Shown here: in pieces, positions 7,444-16,530 of the stretch
Position numbering within the stretch: position 1 is the stretch's first letter
How the letters are laid out: the number at the start of each line of letters is the position of its first letter
Assembly: GCA_910587405.1 (NCBI GenBank)
Contig: CAJUKS010000015.1
Span: forward strand, 9,036 to 38,106
DNA length: 29,071 nucleotides
Source of the DNA: an uncultured Alphaproteobacteria bacterium
Lineage (GTDB): Bacteria > Pseudomonadota > Alphaproteobacteria > RF32 > CAG-239
Reading direction: 5' to 3'
Translations under genes and position numbers: made by a program
Notes under the pieces: model-generated
Told to the model about the DNA's origin: nothing
Seen by the model: the letters and a program-made list of their open reading frames with translations, nothing else
The model's database searches: none

Positions 7444-8733
7444 TCAACATTTATGTGACGACGATTTTTGCAGTCGGGCGACAAAAAAGCCGTCCATGCC
7501 GCCCAGCAGATCGGGCAGACAGCGAATATAGCCTTCGGGCGTAATGAGTTCTTCAAAACCGGGCATGCCGTAGGGATTAATCTCTTCGGCATCGATTTTG
7601 CAGATGGCAAAGTCCGGGTGCGAATCGAGAAAGCGACCGATTTGTTGTTCGCCTTCTGCTTTGCTGAGCGAGCATACCGCATAGAGCAACAGCCCCCCTT
7701 CGGCAACAGACGGCGCCGCCGCTTCGAGCATTTGGCGTTGGACTTCGCTGTTTTTGACAATGTCGGCGCGGGTACGGGTGTGTACGATTTCGGGATGCCG
7801 ACGCAATGTGCCGGTGGCCGAACAAGGTGCGTCGAGCAGAACAATGGGATATTGAGGTGCGTTTTTGAGGTATTCGAGCGCATCGGCACAAACGATGCGT
7901 GACGCCTGCAAGCCCAGTCGTTGAAGGTTTTCGCGCATGGTGTCGAGACGCGAAGCGGAGATGTCAAGTGCGGTGACAACCGCTTTTTTGGCAATCAGTT
8001 GAGCGGTTTTGCCGCCCGGGGCGGCACAAATGTCCAACACGGATTTGTCGCGCACGTCTCCGAGTGCGGTGACGGCGAGCGAAGAAGCCAGGTCCTGCAC
8101 CCACCAGTGTCCCTCGGCGTATCCCGGCAGTTCGGTGACATTGCCGGCGGAACGCAGGCGGACGCTGCCGTTTCCCGTCAATTGTCCGTTCAGTTTGCGG
8201 CTCCAGCCCTCGGGGTCTTCTTTGACGGTTATGTCAAGCGCCGGTTCTTCCTGAGACGCCTGTTCGAGGGCGGTAATTCTTTTGGCCGTATAGTCGGCGC
8301 GAAGGATTTCGTTGAAAGCGGCCGGAAAAAACGGCAAGCGGGTACGGGCGGCGATTTGTTCTTTGTCGCGGCATATTTTATGAAGAACCGCATTGACAAA
8401 GCCGCCGCAATATTTATTGCCTTTCTTTTTGGCCAGCTCGACATAGCTGTTGACGGTGGCGTAATCAGGGGTGCGAAAATAAAGAATTTCCACCGCACCG
8501 AGAATGATTGCCAGATGCGGAATATCGGGACGGGCGGGAATTTTTTTGGCAGCATAATTGCGGATGATGCTTTTGATAAATTCCTGACGGCGAAGGGCCG
8601 TGAGGACCAGACGTTTGATAAAGGCGTTTTCCTGCGGCGACAATTCTTTCAATTCCTGATCGGAAATGCTGCCGGCGTATGCCGAATCGAGAGATTTCTG
8701 ATAAACGTTTAAGGCGATGCTGCGGATGTCCAC
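7444..8733 (-). CDS. rsmB: 16S rRNA (cytosine-C5)-methyltransferase RsmB
   Basis: This 429-residue enzyme methylates C967 of 16S rRNA using S-adenosylmethionine. A NusB-like RNA-binding domain occupies about residues 1-140 (ILGAVEILYFRTPDYATVNSYVELAK, GGFVNAVLHKI). The Rossmann methyltransferase domain follows, with the SAM motif CAAPGGKTAQL (236-246), DAPCSATG with Cys304, and YAVCSL with Cys354. The two cysteines are the pair used by RNA m5C methyltransferases. The start is GTG 8731-8733, with AGGA about 9 bases upstream. It is the first gene of a leftward group; the membrane-protein gene starts 54 bases after its stop. Confidence 0.95.
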   Translation of the reverse strand: MDIRSIALNVYQKSLDSAYAGSISDQELKELSPQENAFIKRLVLTALRRQEFIKSIIRNYAAKKIPARPDIPHLAIILGAVEILYFRTPDYATVNSYVELAKKKGNKYCGGFVNAVLHKICRDKEQIAARTRLPFFPAAFNEILRADYTAKRITALEQASQEEPALDITVKEDPEGWSRKLNGQLTGNGSVRLRSAGNVTELPGYAEGHWWVQDLASSLAVTALGDVRDKSVLDICAAPGGKTAQLIAKKAVVTALDISASRLDTMRENLQRLGLQASRIVCADALEYLKNAPQYPIVLLDAPCSATGTLRRHPEIVHTRTRADIVKNSEVQRQMLEAAAPSVAEGGLLLYAVCSLSKAEGEQQIGRFLDSHPDFAICKIDAEEINPYGMPGFEELITPEGYIRCLPDLLGGMDGFFVARLQKSSSHKC

Positions 8734-8775
8734 GGGTCTTGTCCTTTGCTGTTGCGGTTAACTGACTGGATAAAC

Positions 8776-8804
8776 AGTTTAGAAAATTGCATCGGCAAAT
8801 ACAA
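8776..8804 (-). promoter_or_regulatory. Probable rsmB promoter
   Basis: On the minus strand TTGTAT (8804-8799) and TAAACT (8781-8776) are separated by 17 bases, 43 bases upstream of the rsmB GTG. Confidence 0.5.
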
Positions 8805-8820
8805 GGGAGAAAAACGATTT

Positions 8821-8834
8821 ACACCGGCCGGTGT
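8821..8834. repeat. 14-bp perfect palindrome in the rsmB-leuS intergenic region
   Basis: ACACCGGCCGGTGT is a perfect palindrome between the divergent rsmB and leuS genes. A related CGGTACCG palindrome lies at 8841-8848. It could be an operator or a cruciform; nothing in the window tells which. Confidence 0.5.
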
Positions 8835-8906
8835 TTATAACGGTACCGGTGCGTCGAAGACGATTTTTGTTTTTTTGCGATATTCCGATGTATTTTTGTG
8901 ACAACT

Positions 8907-8936
8907 TTGTTGTCTTTTTGCAAAATATATTATAGC
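8907..8936 (+). promoter_or_regulatory. Tentative leuS promoter
   Basis: TTGTTG (8907-8912) is followed at 18 bases by TATAGC (8931-8936), inside an AT-rich stretch that also offers TATTAT at 8928. If transcription starts near 8943, the early GTG at 8898 and ATG at 8940 cannot be the leuS start. Confidence 0.35.
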
Positions 8937-8990
8937 CTAATGCGCAGACAAAAAGACAAAGCTCAATTTTTAGAATACGGAGACAATAAG

Positions 8991-11474
8991 TTGAAAGACG
9001 ACTGCAGCGCCCGTCATAACGGCAAGCCTTTTGCCGAATGGCAGAAAGAATGGGAAATGGAAGAAAGATACAACTTCCATACGATTGAAAACAAATGGCA
9101 GCAAATCTGGGATTGCGAAAAAGCCTATAAGGTGGAAATTGATCCGAACAAACAAAAGTTTTATGTTTTGGTGGAGTTTCCCTATCCTTCCGGTGCTGGG
9201 CTGCACGTCGGCCATCCGCGTTCCTATACCGCGCTTGACGTCGTGGCGCGCAAAAAGCGGATGCAGGGATTTAACGTGCTGTACCCGATGGGTTTTGACG
9301 CTTTTGGGTTGCCGGCCGAAAACTATGCCATCAAAACCGGGGTGCATCCGGCGGTGTCGACCAAAGCCAACATCGAGAACTTTACCCGCCAATTAAAATC
9401 AATCGGTTTCAGTTTTGATTGGGACCGTTGCGTGACCACCTGCGATCCGGAATATTACAAATGGACGCAGTGGATGTTCATCAAATTTTTTGAAAAAGGG
9501 TTGGCTTACAAGGACAAAATCGCCATCAACTGGTGTCCGTCCTGCAAGGTCGGTCTGGCCAACGAAGAAGTTGTCAACGGCTGTTGCGAACGTTGCGGCG
9601 CTCAGGTGGTGCGCAAGGACAAAGAACAATGGATGATTGCGATTACCAAATATGCCGACCGTTTGATTACCGATTTGGAGGATTTGGACTTTATCGACCG
9701 CGTTAAGGCGCAACAGGTCAATTGGATCGGCCGTTCCGAAGGCGCGGAACTTGACTTCGGCCTTACCGACAAAGAAGGAAAACCGTTATCGGATAAGAAA
9801 CTGACCGTCTTTACCACTCGGCCCGATACCGCTTTTGGCGTGACTTATATGGTGCTGGCGCCGGAACATAAATATGTGTCGGAACTGGCGAACAGGTTTG
9901 AAAATCCCGACGAGGTGAGAGCGTATGTCGAAGCGACCGCCAAAAAGTCGGAACTGCAGCGGACGATGGATGACAGCAAGACCGGGGTTGAACTGAAAGG
10001 CATTAAGGCCAAGAACCCTTATAACGGCGCTTTGATTCCGGTATTTATTTCCGATTATGTTTTGACCGGCTACGGTACCGGCGCGATTATGGCGGTGCCG
10101 GCGCATGACCAGCGCGACTATGATTTTGCCAAAGCGTTTGAATTGCCGATTGTTCAGGTGCTGGAAGGCGGCGATATCAGCGAAAAGGCCTGGGAAGAAG
10201 ACGGTGCGCATGTCAATTCGGGCTTTTTGGACGGCATGAACAAAGAAGACGGCATGCGGGCGGCAATCGATTATGCGGCCGAGCACGGCTTCGGACGGTC
10301 GAAGATTAATTTCAAACTGCGGGACTGGGTCTTTTCGCGTCAGCGTTACTGGGGCGAACCGATTCCGATGGTTTATTGCGAACATTGCGGGTGGCAGCCG
10401 ATCCCCGAATCGGAACTGCCGTTGACTTTGCCCGAAGTTCCCGACTATCTCCCCAACGACGAAGGCGAATCGCCGCTTTCCAAAGCGGGCGACTGGTTGA
10501 ACGCCAAATGTCCCAAATGCGGCGGCACTGCCCGACGCGAAACCGACGTAATGCCGAACTGGGCGGGTTCTTCGTGGTATTTTCTGCGCTATTGCGATCC
10601 GCACAATCAGGAGGCTTTTGCTTCCAAAGAAGCGTTGGACTACTGGATGAATGTCGACTGGTACAACGGCGGGATGGAGCATACGACGCTGCACCTTTTA
10701 TATTCCCGTTTCTGGCATAAGTTCCTGTACGATCTGGGGTTGGTTCCGACCAAAGAGCCGTACCACAAGCGGACCTCGCACGGGATGATCCTTGCTTCTA
10801 ACGGCGAAAAAATGTCGAAGTCGCGCGGCAACGTGATTAATCCTGACGACATTGTCAACTCGTACGGCGCCGATACTTTCCGGATGTATGAAATGTTTAT
10901 CGGGCCGTTTGATCAGGTGGCGATGTGGTCGGACGAAAGTCTGATGGGCGTTTACCGTTTTGTTAACAAGATTTACGGGCTGATGAGAAAGACCGCGGCG
11001 GTAAAAGCTTCGGAAGCCGATCTGCGGGCGATGCACAAATGCATTTTGGAAGTAAGCGAACGAATCGATCAAATGCGTTTCAACACCGCGGTTTCGTCGC
11101 TGATGACCTATGTTAATTATATGTCGGGGCTGGATCGGGTTCCCGAAGAACTTTACCTGACATTGTTAAAGCTGATTGCGCCGTTTGCGCCGCACTTGGC
11201 CGAAGAAATGTGGGCACGGATGGGACAGGACGGTTTGATTGTGGCCGAAAGCTGGCCCGAAGGCAATCCGAAACTGGCCGAAGACAATACGGTGACGATG
11301 GCGGTGCAGATTTGCGGAAAAATGCGCGGAACCATCGAAATGCCGAAAGATGCGCCGAAAGCGGATATTGAGGCAAAAGCGCTGGCGCTGGATAATGTCG
11401 CACGTCAGCTTGACGGCCGCGAAGTCAAAAAAATCATTATCGTGCCGAACCGGATTGTCAATATCGTGGCATAG
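8991..11474 (+). CDS. leuS: Leucyl-tRNA synthetase
   Basis: This class I synthetase charges tRNA-Leu. Family signatures are complete. They are EFPYPSGAGLHVGH (HIGH-type motif), a zinc-type CPSC/CERC pair near 9535-9600, the editing CP1 domain with TTRPDTAFGVTYMVLAPEH and GTGAIMAVPAHDQRDYDF, a second CPKC cluster near 10510, and the KMSKS loop in NGEKMSKSRGNVINPDD. The start is uncertain. TTG 8991 has GGAG 8 bases upstream and gives 827 residues, including 22 that homologues lack. ATG 9057 begins at the conserved ERYNFHTIE region but has a poor ribosome binding site. The frame itself is open from GTG 8898. It is the first gene of the leuS-lptE-holA cluster typical of Alphaproteobacteria. Confidence 0.95.
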   Translation: MKDDCSARHNGKPFAEWQKEWEMEERYNFHTIENKWQQIWDCEKAYKVEIDPNKQKFYVLVEFPYPSGAGLHVGHPRSYTALDVVARKKRMQGFNVLYPMGFDAFGLPAENYAIKTGVHPAVSTKANIENFTRQLKSIGFSFDWDRCVTTCDPEYYKWTQWMFIKFFEKGLAYKDKIAINWCPSCKVGLANEEVVNGCCERCGAQVVRKDKEQWMIAITKYADRLITDLEDLDFIDRVKAQQVNWIGRSEGAELDFGLTDKEGKPLSDKKLTVFTTRPDTAFGVTYMVLAPEHKYVSELANRFENPDEVRAYVEATAKKSELQRTMDDSKTGVELKGIKAKNPYNGALIPVFISDYVLTGYGTGAIMAVPAHDQRDYDFAKAFELPIVQVLEGGDISEKAWEEDGAHVNSGFLDGMNKEDGMRAAIDYAAEHGFGRSKINFKLRDWVFSRQRYWGEPIPMVYCEHCGWQPIPESELPLTLPEVPDYLPNDEGESPLSKAGDWLNAKCPKCGGTARRETDVMPNWAGSSWYFLRYCDPHNQEAFASKEALDYWMNVDWYNGGMEHTTLHLLYSRFWHKFLYDLGLVPTKEPYHKRTSHGMILASNGEKMSKSRGNVINPDDIVNSYGADTFRMYEMFIGPFDQVAMWSDESLMGVYRFVNKIYGLMRKTAAVKASEADLRAMHKCILEVSERIDQMRFNTAVSSLMTYVNYMSGLDRVPEELYLTLLKLIAPFAPHLAEEMWARMGQDGLIVAESWPEGNPKLAEDNTVTMAVQICGKMRGTIEMPKDAPKADIEAKALALDNVARQLDGREVKKIIIVPNRIVNIVA

Positions 11475-11532
11475 AAGACGGGGCGGGAAACAATCGGTGT
11501 TTTCCGCCGCATAAAAAGAAAGGACCGGAACA

Positions 11533-12087
11533 TTGTTGCATAGAAAACATCTCATTTGGGGACTGCTGTTGATTTTGGGCGGCTGCGGATTTGAGCCGTT
11601 GTACGTTGAAAAAAAACACAGCAACATGTGGTATTACGGCGGTGATTTCGACACGTCGATCAGTCAGGAGATGGCTCAGGTCAGCATTGAACCGATTTCG
11701 CAGCGTTTCGGCCAGGTGATGCGCAATGAACTGTTGGATCTGCTGACGCCGAAAGGAGCGCCGAAACAGCCGAAATACCGTTTGTATGTCAATTTGAGCA
11801 GTAAAAACGTATCGGATCAGGCTCTGCGTTCCGATATCACGGCGACCCGCAAGATGGTGAAATACCGGGTGCGCTATTATATGGTCGAAGGGACCGAAAA
11901 GGTGTTGAGCGGCGACAGCATTGCCTACGTCAGTTATGACATTCTGGCCAATCCCTATTCGACGACGATGGCGCAGAAAAAGGGTGACGAAGATGCCGCC
12001 AAAATCATTGCCAACGACATCGCGTTGCGGCTGGGCGCCTATTTTCACAGTACGATGACCAACCGGGGAAATCCGCATGATTTTTAA
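11533..12087 (+). CDS. lptE: LPS-assembly lipoprotein LptE
   Basis: This 184-residue outer-membrane lipoprotein plugs and assists LptD in delivering lipopolysaccharide to the cell surface. The TTG start at 11533 has AGGA 8 bases upstream. A signal sequence ends in the lipobox LGGC at about residues 15-18 (ILGGCGFEPLY), the usual N-terminus of LptE/RlpB. The body has an alternating beta-strand pattern (KYRLYVNLS, KYRVRYYMV) and an EDAAKIIANDIALRLGAYF helix. The overall sequence is divergent, as LptE usually is; position between leuS and holA supports the call. Its last 11 bases overlap the start of holA. Its presence implies the organism makes LPS. Confidence 0.88.
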   Translation: MLHRKHLIWGLLLILGGCGFEPLYVEKKHSNMWYYGGDFDTSISQEMAQVSIEPISQRFGQVMRNELLDLLTPKGAPKQPKYRLYVNLSSKNVSDQALRSDITATRKMVKYRVRYYMVEGTEKVLSGDSIAYVSYDILANPYSTTMAQKKGDEDAAKIIANDIALRLGAYFHSTMTNRGNPHDF

Positions 12088-13096
12088 ATCGGTCCAGGTG
12101 GACGGTTTTATCAAAAAACCGGATCAAAAAATCAAAGCGTTTCTGGTTTACGGCAGCAATGACGGTTTGCAGCGGGATACGGTCCGCCGACTGGCAAAGT
12201 CGGTTTGTTCCGATTTGAACGACGCCTTCCGGGTGGCGGAAATCAACGGCAGCGACGCGGCGGCGGATATCGGCCGTTTGTACGGCGAGTTTAACGGACA
12301 GTCTTTGGTCGGCGGCCGGCGGGTGGTTATTGTCAACGATGCCGGCAATGATCTCAGCAAAGGGATTCGAAAAATGCTGGACGAAAGTCCGAATGCCGAA
12401 AATCTGCTGATATTGTCGGGTGCCGGCAGCCTCAATAAAAAATCTTCGCTGGTCAAACTGGCGGAAGACAGCGCCGATATGGGGTGTTTTGCCTGTTATG
12501 AGGATAAGAACGAAGATATTTGCGGCGTTTTGCGGGGAATGGGACTGACTTTTGAACCGGCGGCGATTCAGCTGCTTTGTTCGCGATTGTCGGGCGACCG
12601 GATGGTGAATCTCGGTGAGTTGGACAAGCTGGCGACTTATATGGGAACGGCCAAAAACGTGACTCCGGAAATTGTGGAAAAAATCGTCAGCGACGCTTCC
12701 GATTCGAGTGTGGAAGATATTTATTATGCCGCGCTGGAAGGCGACCGGGCCAAGGCGCTTTCCTTCTACAGCCGCTACATCAACGAAGGCAATGAACCGG
12801 TGGCGGTGGTGCGGGCCTTGATGTATCATTTGATGAAGCTGTTGATTTGCCAAGCGGGAATCGAAAACGGCGAAACCGTCGACCGGGCGATGCAACGGTT
12901 GATTCCGCGGATCATTTTTTATCGTGCCGATGCGTTTAAACGGCAGCTGTCGGCGTGGAAACGCGACAAACTGCTGCGCGGGTTGGAAATGTTGTATGCG
13001 GCGGAAAAGGACTGCAAAACCACCAACATGCCGGCGATTGAGGTCGTCAGCATGCTGTTATTGCGGATGGCTGCGGCGGCGAAGAGGCAGGGTTAA
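12077..13096 (+). CDS. holA: DNA polymerase III subunit delta (HolA)
   Basis: This 339-residue protein is the clamp-loader subunit that opens the beta sliding clamp. The N-terminal domain has the family's FLVYGSNDGLQRDTVRRLAK opening and EFNGQSLVGGRRVVIVNDA. The C-terminal helical domain has NEPVAVVRALMYHLMKLL and a final helical bundle. The start overlaps the end of lptE by 11 bases, so translation is probably coupled. The lptE-holA pairing is conserved in Proteobacteria. Confidence 0.93.
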   Translation: MIFKSVQVDGFIKKPDQKIKAFLVYGSNDGLQRDTVRRLAKSVCSDLNDAFRVAEINGSDAAADIGRLYGEFNGQSLVGGRRVVIVNDAGNDLSKGIRKMLDESPNAENLLILSGAGSLNKKSSLVKLAEDSADMGCFACYEDKNEDICGVLRGMGLTFEPAAIQLLCSRLSGDRMVNLGELDKLATYMGTAKNVTPEIVEKIVSDASDSSVEDIYYAALEGDRAKALSFYSRYINEGNEPVAVVRALMYHLMKLLICQAGIENGETVDRAMQRLIPRIIFYRADAFKRQLSAWKRDKLLRGLEMLYAAEKDCKTTNMPAIEVVSMLLLRMAAAAKRQG

Positions 13097-13097
13097 G

Positions 13098-13796
13098 ATG
13101 TTCAGCGCGCGTTTTGCCAAGTTTATTGAAATGTGGCAGCAGGAATTCGGAATCGAACGCAGTATCGACGAAAAGGTCTGCGAAGATCGGGACGGCAATC
13201 CGATTCCCTGGTATACCTATCCGGCCATTGAGTATTTGGCCCAGTTTGACTACAGCGACAAGAAAATTTTTGAATACGGATGCGGCAATTCGTCGCTTTT
13301 CTGGGCTGCCCGCGCCGAATCGGTCACCAGTATAGAAGACAACCCCGAATGGTTTGCCAAATGGGAAAAAGAATTTGACCGTGCCAACCTGGACGTTCGT
13401 TGGCGCGATGAGGGGGAAGCTTATGAGCAGGCCGTTTTTGAGGACGGCTGCCGTTATGACGTGATTGTTGTGGACGGCAAGCGTCGGGCGGAATGCGCGG
13501 TCGCGGCAGTGAAAGCCCTGGCTGCGGGCGGCATGGTTATTTTGGATGACAGCGACCGCATCAATACCAGCAAAGAATATGTAAAAGCGGTTGCCGCCTT
13601 AAAAGAAGCCGACCTGATTCAGGTTGACTTTTACGGTTTTTGCCCGATGAACTGTTACAGCAAAAATACTTCGCTTTTTCTCAGCCGCGATTTCAATTTT
13701 CAGACCTTGGCGGCGATTGAACCTGTGAACGGCTGGGGCAATTTGTGGTCGATGAGCCGGCGGGTGCGGAAAGAGTTTTATAAAAAGTTGGGTTGA
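13098..13796 (+). CDS. Class I SAM-dependent methyltransferase-like protein
   Basis: This 232-residue protein starts at ATG 13098, one base after the holA stop; a GAGGCAGGG stretch inside the end of holA serves as ribosome binding site. Motif I is FEYGCGNSSLFWA (58-70), followed by the acidic strand end VTSIEDNPEW (76-85), DVIVVDGKRR (121-130) and GGMVILDDSDR (144-154). This is a Rossmann methyltransferase core of the kind seen in small-molecule and sugar methyltransferases. The substrate is unknown. The tight spacing puts it in the leuS-lptE-holA transcription unit, though this neighbour is not part of the usual conserved set. Confidence 0.8.
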   Translation: MFSARFAKFIEMWQQEFGIERSIDEKVCEDRDGNPIPWYTYPAIEYLAQFDYSDKKIFEYGCGNSSLFWAARAESVTSIEDNPEWFAKWEKEFDRANLDVRWRDEGEAYEQAVFEDGCRYDVIVVDGKRRAECAVAAVKALAAGGMVILDDSDRINTSKEYVKAVAALKEADLIQVDFYGFCPMNCYSKNTSLFLSRDFNFQTLAAIEPVNGWGNLWSMSRRVRKEFYKKLG

Positions 13797-13824
13797 CCGG
13801 CCAAAAGAATATAGACAAAAGTAC

Positions 13825-13853
13825 TTGCAAAATAAAAAATGATGTGCTAATCT
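13825..13853 (+). promoter_or_regulatory. Promoter of the cysteine-rich secreted protein gene
   Basis: TTGCAA (13825-13830) and TAATCT (13848-13853) are 17 bases apart, with TGC just before the -10 (extended -10). This leaves a leader of about 110 bases before the ATG at 13969. A second TTGACA at 13931 has no usable -10. Confidence 0.6.
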
Positions 13854-13860
13854 TTTAAAA

Positions 13861-13968
13861 GTCATCGGGGGGTTATCTGATGACAAGCACCGCGAAAGGG
13901 GCGGAGAGCTTAGGGTTTTATTATTTATACTTGACATAAGTGTAAACAGCTTTTTAAGGGGAAGAGCT
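13861..13968 (+). promoter_or_regulatory. Structured 5' leader of unknown type
   Basis: GTCATC (13861-13866) pairs with GATGAC (13879-13884), enclosing a G6 run. A second purine-rich segment with GCGAAAGGGGC follows. The G-run could pair with the nearby CACC or base-pair elsewhere. I do not recognise a known riboswitch class; it may only be a stabilising hairpin. Confidence 0.3.
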
Positions 13969-16428
13969 ATGAAAACACCAAATTTAGGGATATTTTTGCT
14001 CGCTGCATTATTTTGCGGTGCGCTTTTTTGCACTTATGCGGAAGCCAAGGTTTGTTTCGTCGGCGATCCGAATTGTGCCGGGGGTGCAGATTTTGGTAAA
14101 ATTGATCCGCTTCCGACCGACGACCTGTGCAAACAGGAAGGTTATACGACGGTGGCTTCGGCCTGTAACAATCCGGGCGGCGTCTGCCCCTACGATGCCC
14201 GTTATGTCAAATGCTGCAGCAGCGAATATGCGTATCAGGGCTGCGTTTTCCCGCTGGAAACGGTTAAAAAAACGGATCCCAAAAGCGGAAAACTGGTCAG
14301 TGACAAATGCGGCAGTCTCTATAAATGTCAATGCAATTCGGAATACAAAACGCCGGCTCAGTGGAATACCGGCGTAAAGAACTGTCAGCCGGGCGGCGGC
14401 GTTTGTCTGTTGAGTACGAACGATACGGTTTACTACAACAAATGCGTCTGTGACGTCAATTATTTCCCGTATGAAGGAAGTTGTCCGGCGGATATGAAAC
14501 AAATAGAAAAATGTACGGACAGCGACGGTAAGTCTCGCGTAAGCTGTCAGTGTCCGAGCAATTATCGCACCTGTACCTATGGCGGTGCGACCGGTGCAAA
14601 AAGTTGTCAGCAGGGAGGTCTGATCTTGTACAGTTCGTGCAAGTCTCCGGAAGACGAATGTAAGAATGCCGGTTATTTTAAGGATTGTGACAAGCAAACC
14701 TGCTATTTTGACACCAACAGTACGGAAAGAGTAAAAGGTCAGTACCCGATTTCGTGTGAAGATTCGACCGAGGCTTGTCCCTATGCCTATGGATTTTACA
14801 AATGCCGTTGGAGTGCCGCGAACTATTGCGCCAAATGGGATATGACGGAATATTCGAAGAAGTTGCCCTCGACCTGCAGCAAAGACGGCGTTCAGGGTAC
14901 GGTTATTCCCTGTAACCTCGGCGGCAGTTATAACGGCGGCGGCAGTACCAAAAACTATCTCGGTTATTATCGTTGCAAACTCACTTGTGAACAGCAAGTG
15001 CGAGGGGCATATTCTCAAGGGTATTTATCCAAGGACGATTCTCTGGTTGATTCCAATGGGCAGCAGGTCTTCTACAGAACCGACTCAAACGGAAGAAATC
15101 ACTTGTACTTGATTAATAAGACTGAACTTGTCGTTCCGTTGAAAGTAGAAAAAAGGGCTCATGGTTGGGATACGATTGGCAACAAAAAGAATTATGCTTC
15201 GGTAAATGGAATTGCCGCTTTATATGATGTGGATTCCAAGCGCTATTCTTCTTGCGGCGAAGATGAAGAAAGAAGTTATTGGACACGTCCTAAGTTAAAG
15301 CTTGATCATATGCGTGTTCAAGGGGAGAGTTGGTTGTTGAATACGGATTTGAGCGATATTAACGTACAGTTTTATTACAGTTCACGCGATGACAAAAACA
15401 GTTACGGCGAAGGTTATCAAGTAGACAGCCATACATGGAAAAACGTTACCTTTTCCGAATCTACGACAATGCCAAGCGCATGTCAGGCTTGGGCCGGTTC
15501 CGGAATTCATTATTTACAAAGAGGTGATTGTAAAGGCCCGTCGCCGACACGCATTTTCTTCAGAGACTGGTCGCATACCACAATTACCGGCAATGTAGAT
15601 TTAGATATTTATAGATGGATTTTTTCTAACAACAGTTGGGCGTTTGACGATTGGAATAATTCACAAACGAATACGCCTGCCGTTCAGTTTGTGCTGAAAA
15701 ACCGTTCGGTTGTCAAATTCAAAGATGCTTCTATTGACGGTTTTAATTCGAGTTGGAGCGGTGAAGACTGGGGTACGCTTATTTTTGACAACGCTCAGGG
15801 ATCTATCGGCAATTTGTGGCATCGAATGAACGTTATATTTACCAACCGGTCAAATATGCGTGTTGACAATATGCGGATAGAAGGGTGGAAAAATAACGAT
15901 TCGACCACCAGCATCGGCGGTTACAATGACTGTACCACCGGTTCGAACGACGATCAGACAAGATGCCGTTCTTATCGGGCTAATTGTCATGGTATCGGTG
16001 TGTTTGGTTACTCGACAGTTAATGTAGACGGTGCTGTTCGTATTGCACGCGATTATTCAAAAATTTATATTGATTACGGCAGTGCCTTCAATACGAAAAA
16101 GCATGTTATCATGAATTCCAAGTGGAATCAGGAAGTGTGCATTGCCGGGAAGTTTACCGGAAAAGCGGGCAATAACAGTTTTTCCGCTTCGGGGTATTCT
16201 TTCTATTATGGCAGAAATAACAATGCCTGTGTACCGTATTGGACCGGTGATTATTCCGTCAATAAAGGGTATGCAAGAGGCTGTGCTCAAGATTACTATA
16301 TGAACAACGGTGTATGGAACTCCGGTTGTCAGAAAAAAAGTAACTATGGTTATCAATGCAGTATTGATAACGTATGGCAGTCTTCCTGCAGTTTTTGCGG
16401 TTCCTACGGATTTGGGTATAACGAATGA
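13969..16428 (+). CDS. Large secreted cysteine-rich protein
   Basis: This 819-residue protein has a clear Sec signal peptide (residues 1-26, ending YAEA before KVCF) and AGGGG 7 bases before the ATG. Residues 27-350 are rich in cysteine, with repeated blocks of the form C-x-C-x3-Y (YKCQCNSEY, NKCVCDVNY, VSCQCPSNY) spaced about 50 residues apart. These suggest small disulfide-bonded modules. Residues 350-700 are nearly cysteine-free and rich in Asn, Ser, Trp and Tyr, with strand-turn patterns that could be a beta-helix (FKDASIDGF, LIFDNAQGSIGNL, MRVDNMRIEGW). The tail regains cysteines (CSIDNVWQSSCSFCGSY). Base composition falls from GC-richer to AT-richer near 15,000. No lipobox, transmembrane anchor or sorting signal is seen. 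Function is unknown; a surface or secreted adhesin-like role is a guess. Confidence 0.85.
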   Translation: MKTPNLGIFLLAALFCGALFCTYAEAKVCFVGDPNCAGGADFGKIDPLPTDDLCKQEGYTTVASACNNPGGVCPYDARYVKCCSSEYAYQGCVFPLETVKKTDPKSGKLVSDKCGSLYKCQCNSEYKTPAQWNTGVKNCQPGGGVCLLSTNDTVYYNKCVCDVNYFPYEGSCPADMKQIEKCTDSDGKSRVSCQCPSNYRTCTYGGATGAKSCQQGGLILYSSCKSPEDECKNAGYFKDCDKQTCYFDTNSTERVKGQYPISCEDSTEACPYAYGFYKCRWSAANYCAKWDMTEYSKKLPSTCSKDGVQGTVIPCNLGGSYNGGGSTKNYLGYYRCKLTCEQQVRGAYSQGYLSKDDSLVDSNGQQVFYRTDSNGRNHLYLINKTELVVPLKVEKRAHGWDTIGNKKNYASVNGIAALYDVDSKRYSSCGEDEERSYWTRPKLKLDHMRVQGESWLLNTDLSDINVQFYYSSRDDKNSYGEGYQVDSHTWKNVTFSESTTMPSACQAWAGSGIHYLQRGDCKGPSPTRIFFRDWSHTTITGNVDLDIYRWIFSNNSWAFDDWNNSQTNTPAVQFVLKNRSVVKFKDASIDGFNSSWSGEDWGTLIFDNAQGSIGNLWHRMNVIFTNRSNMRVDNMRIEGWKNNDSTTSIGGYNDCTTGSNDDQTRCRSYRANCHGIGVFGYSTVNVDGAVRIARDYSKIYIDYGSAFNTKKHVIMNSKWNQEVCIAGKFTGKAGNNSFSASGYSFYYGRNNNACVPYWTGDYSVNKGYARGCAQDYYMNNGVWNSGCQKKSNYGYQCSIDNVWQSSCSFCGSYGFGYNE

Positions 16429-16530
16429 GATGCCACAGGTAATATTCTGCTTTGATCGGAAGCTTTTTCGTTACGAATAAAAAAGTTTTATACCAAATTA
16501 TTATCTACAACTATTTCAGTTTGTATTATT

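Noticed and set aside
12924..13097. N-terminal extension of the methyltransferase into holA
   Set aside because: The upstream part is arginine/cysteine-rich shadow sequence of holA; the ATG at 13098 gives a normal methyltransferase start.
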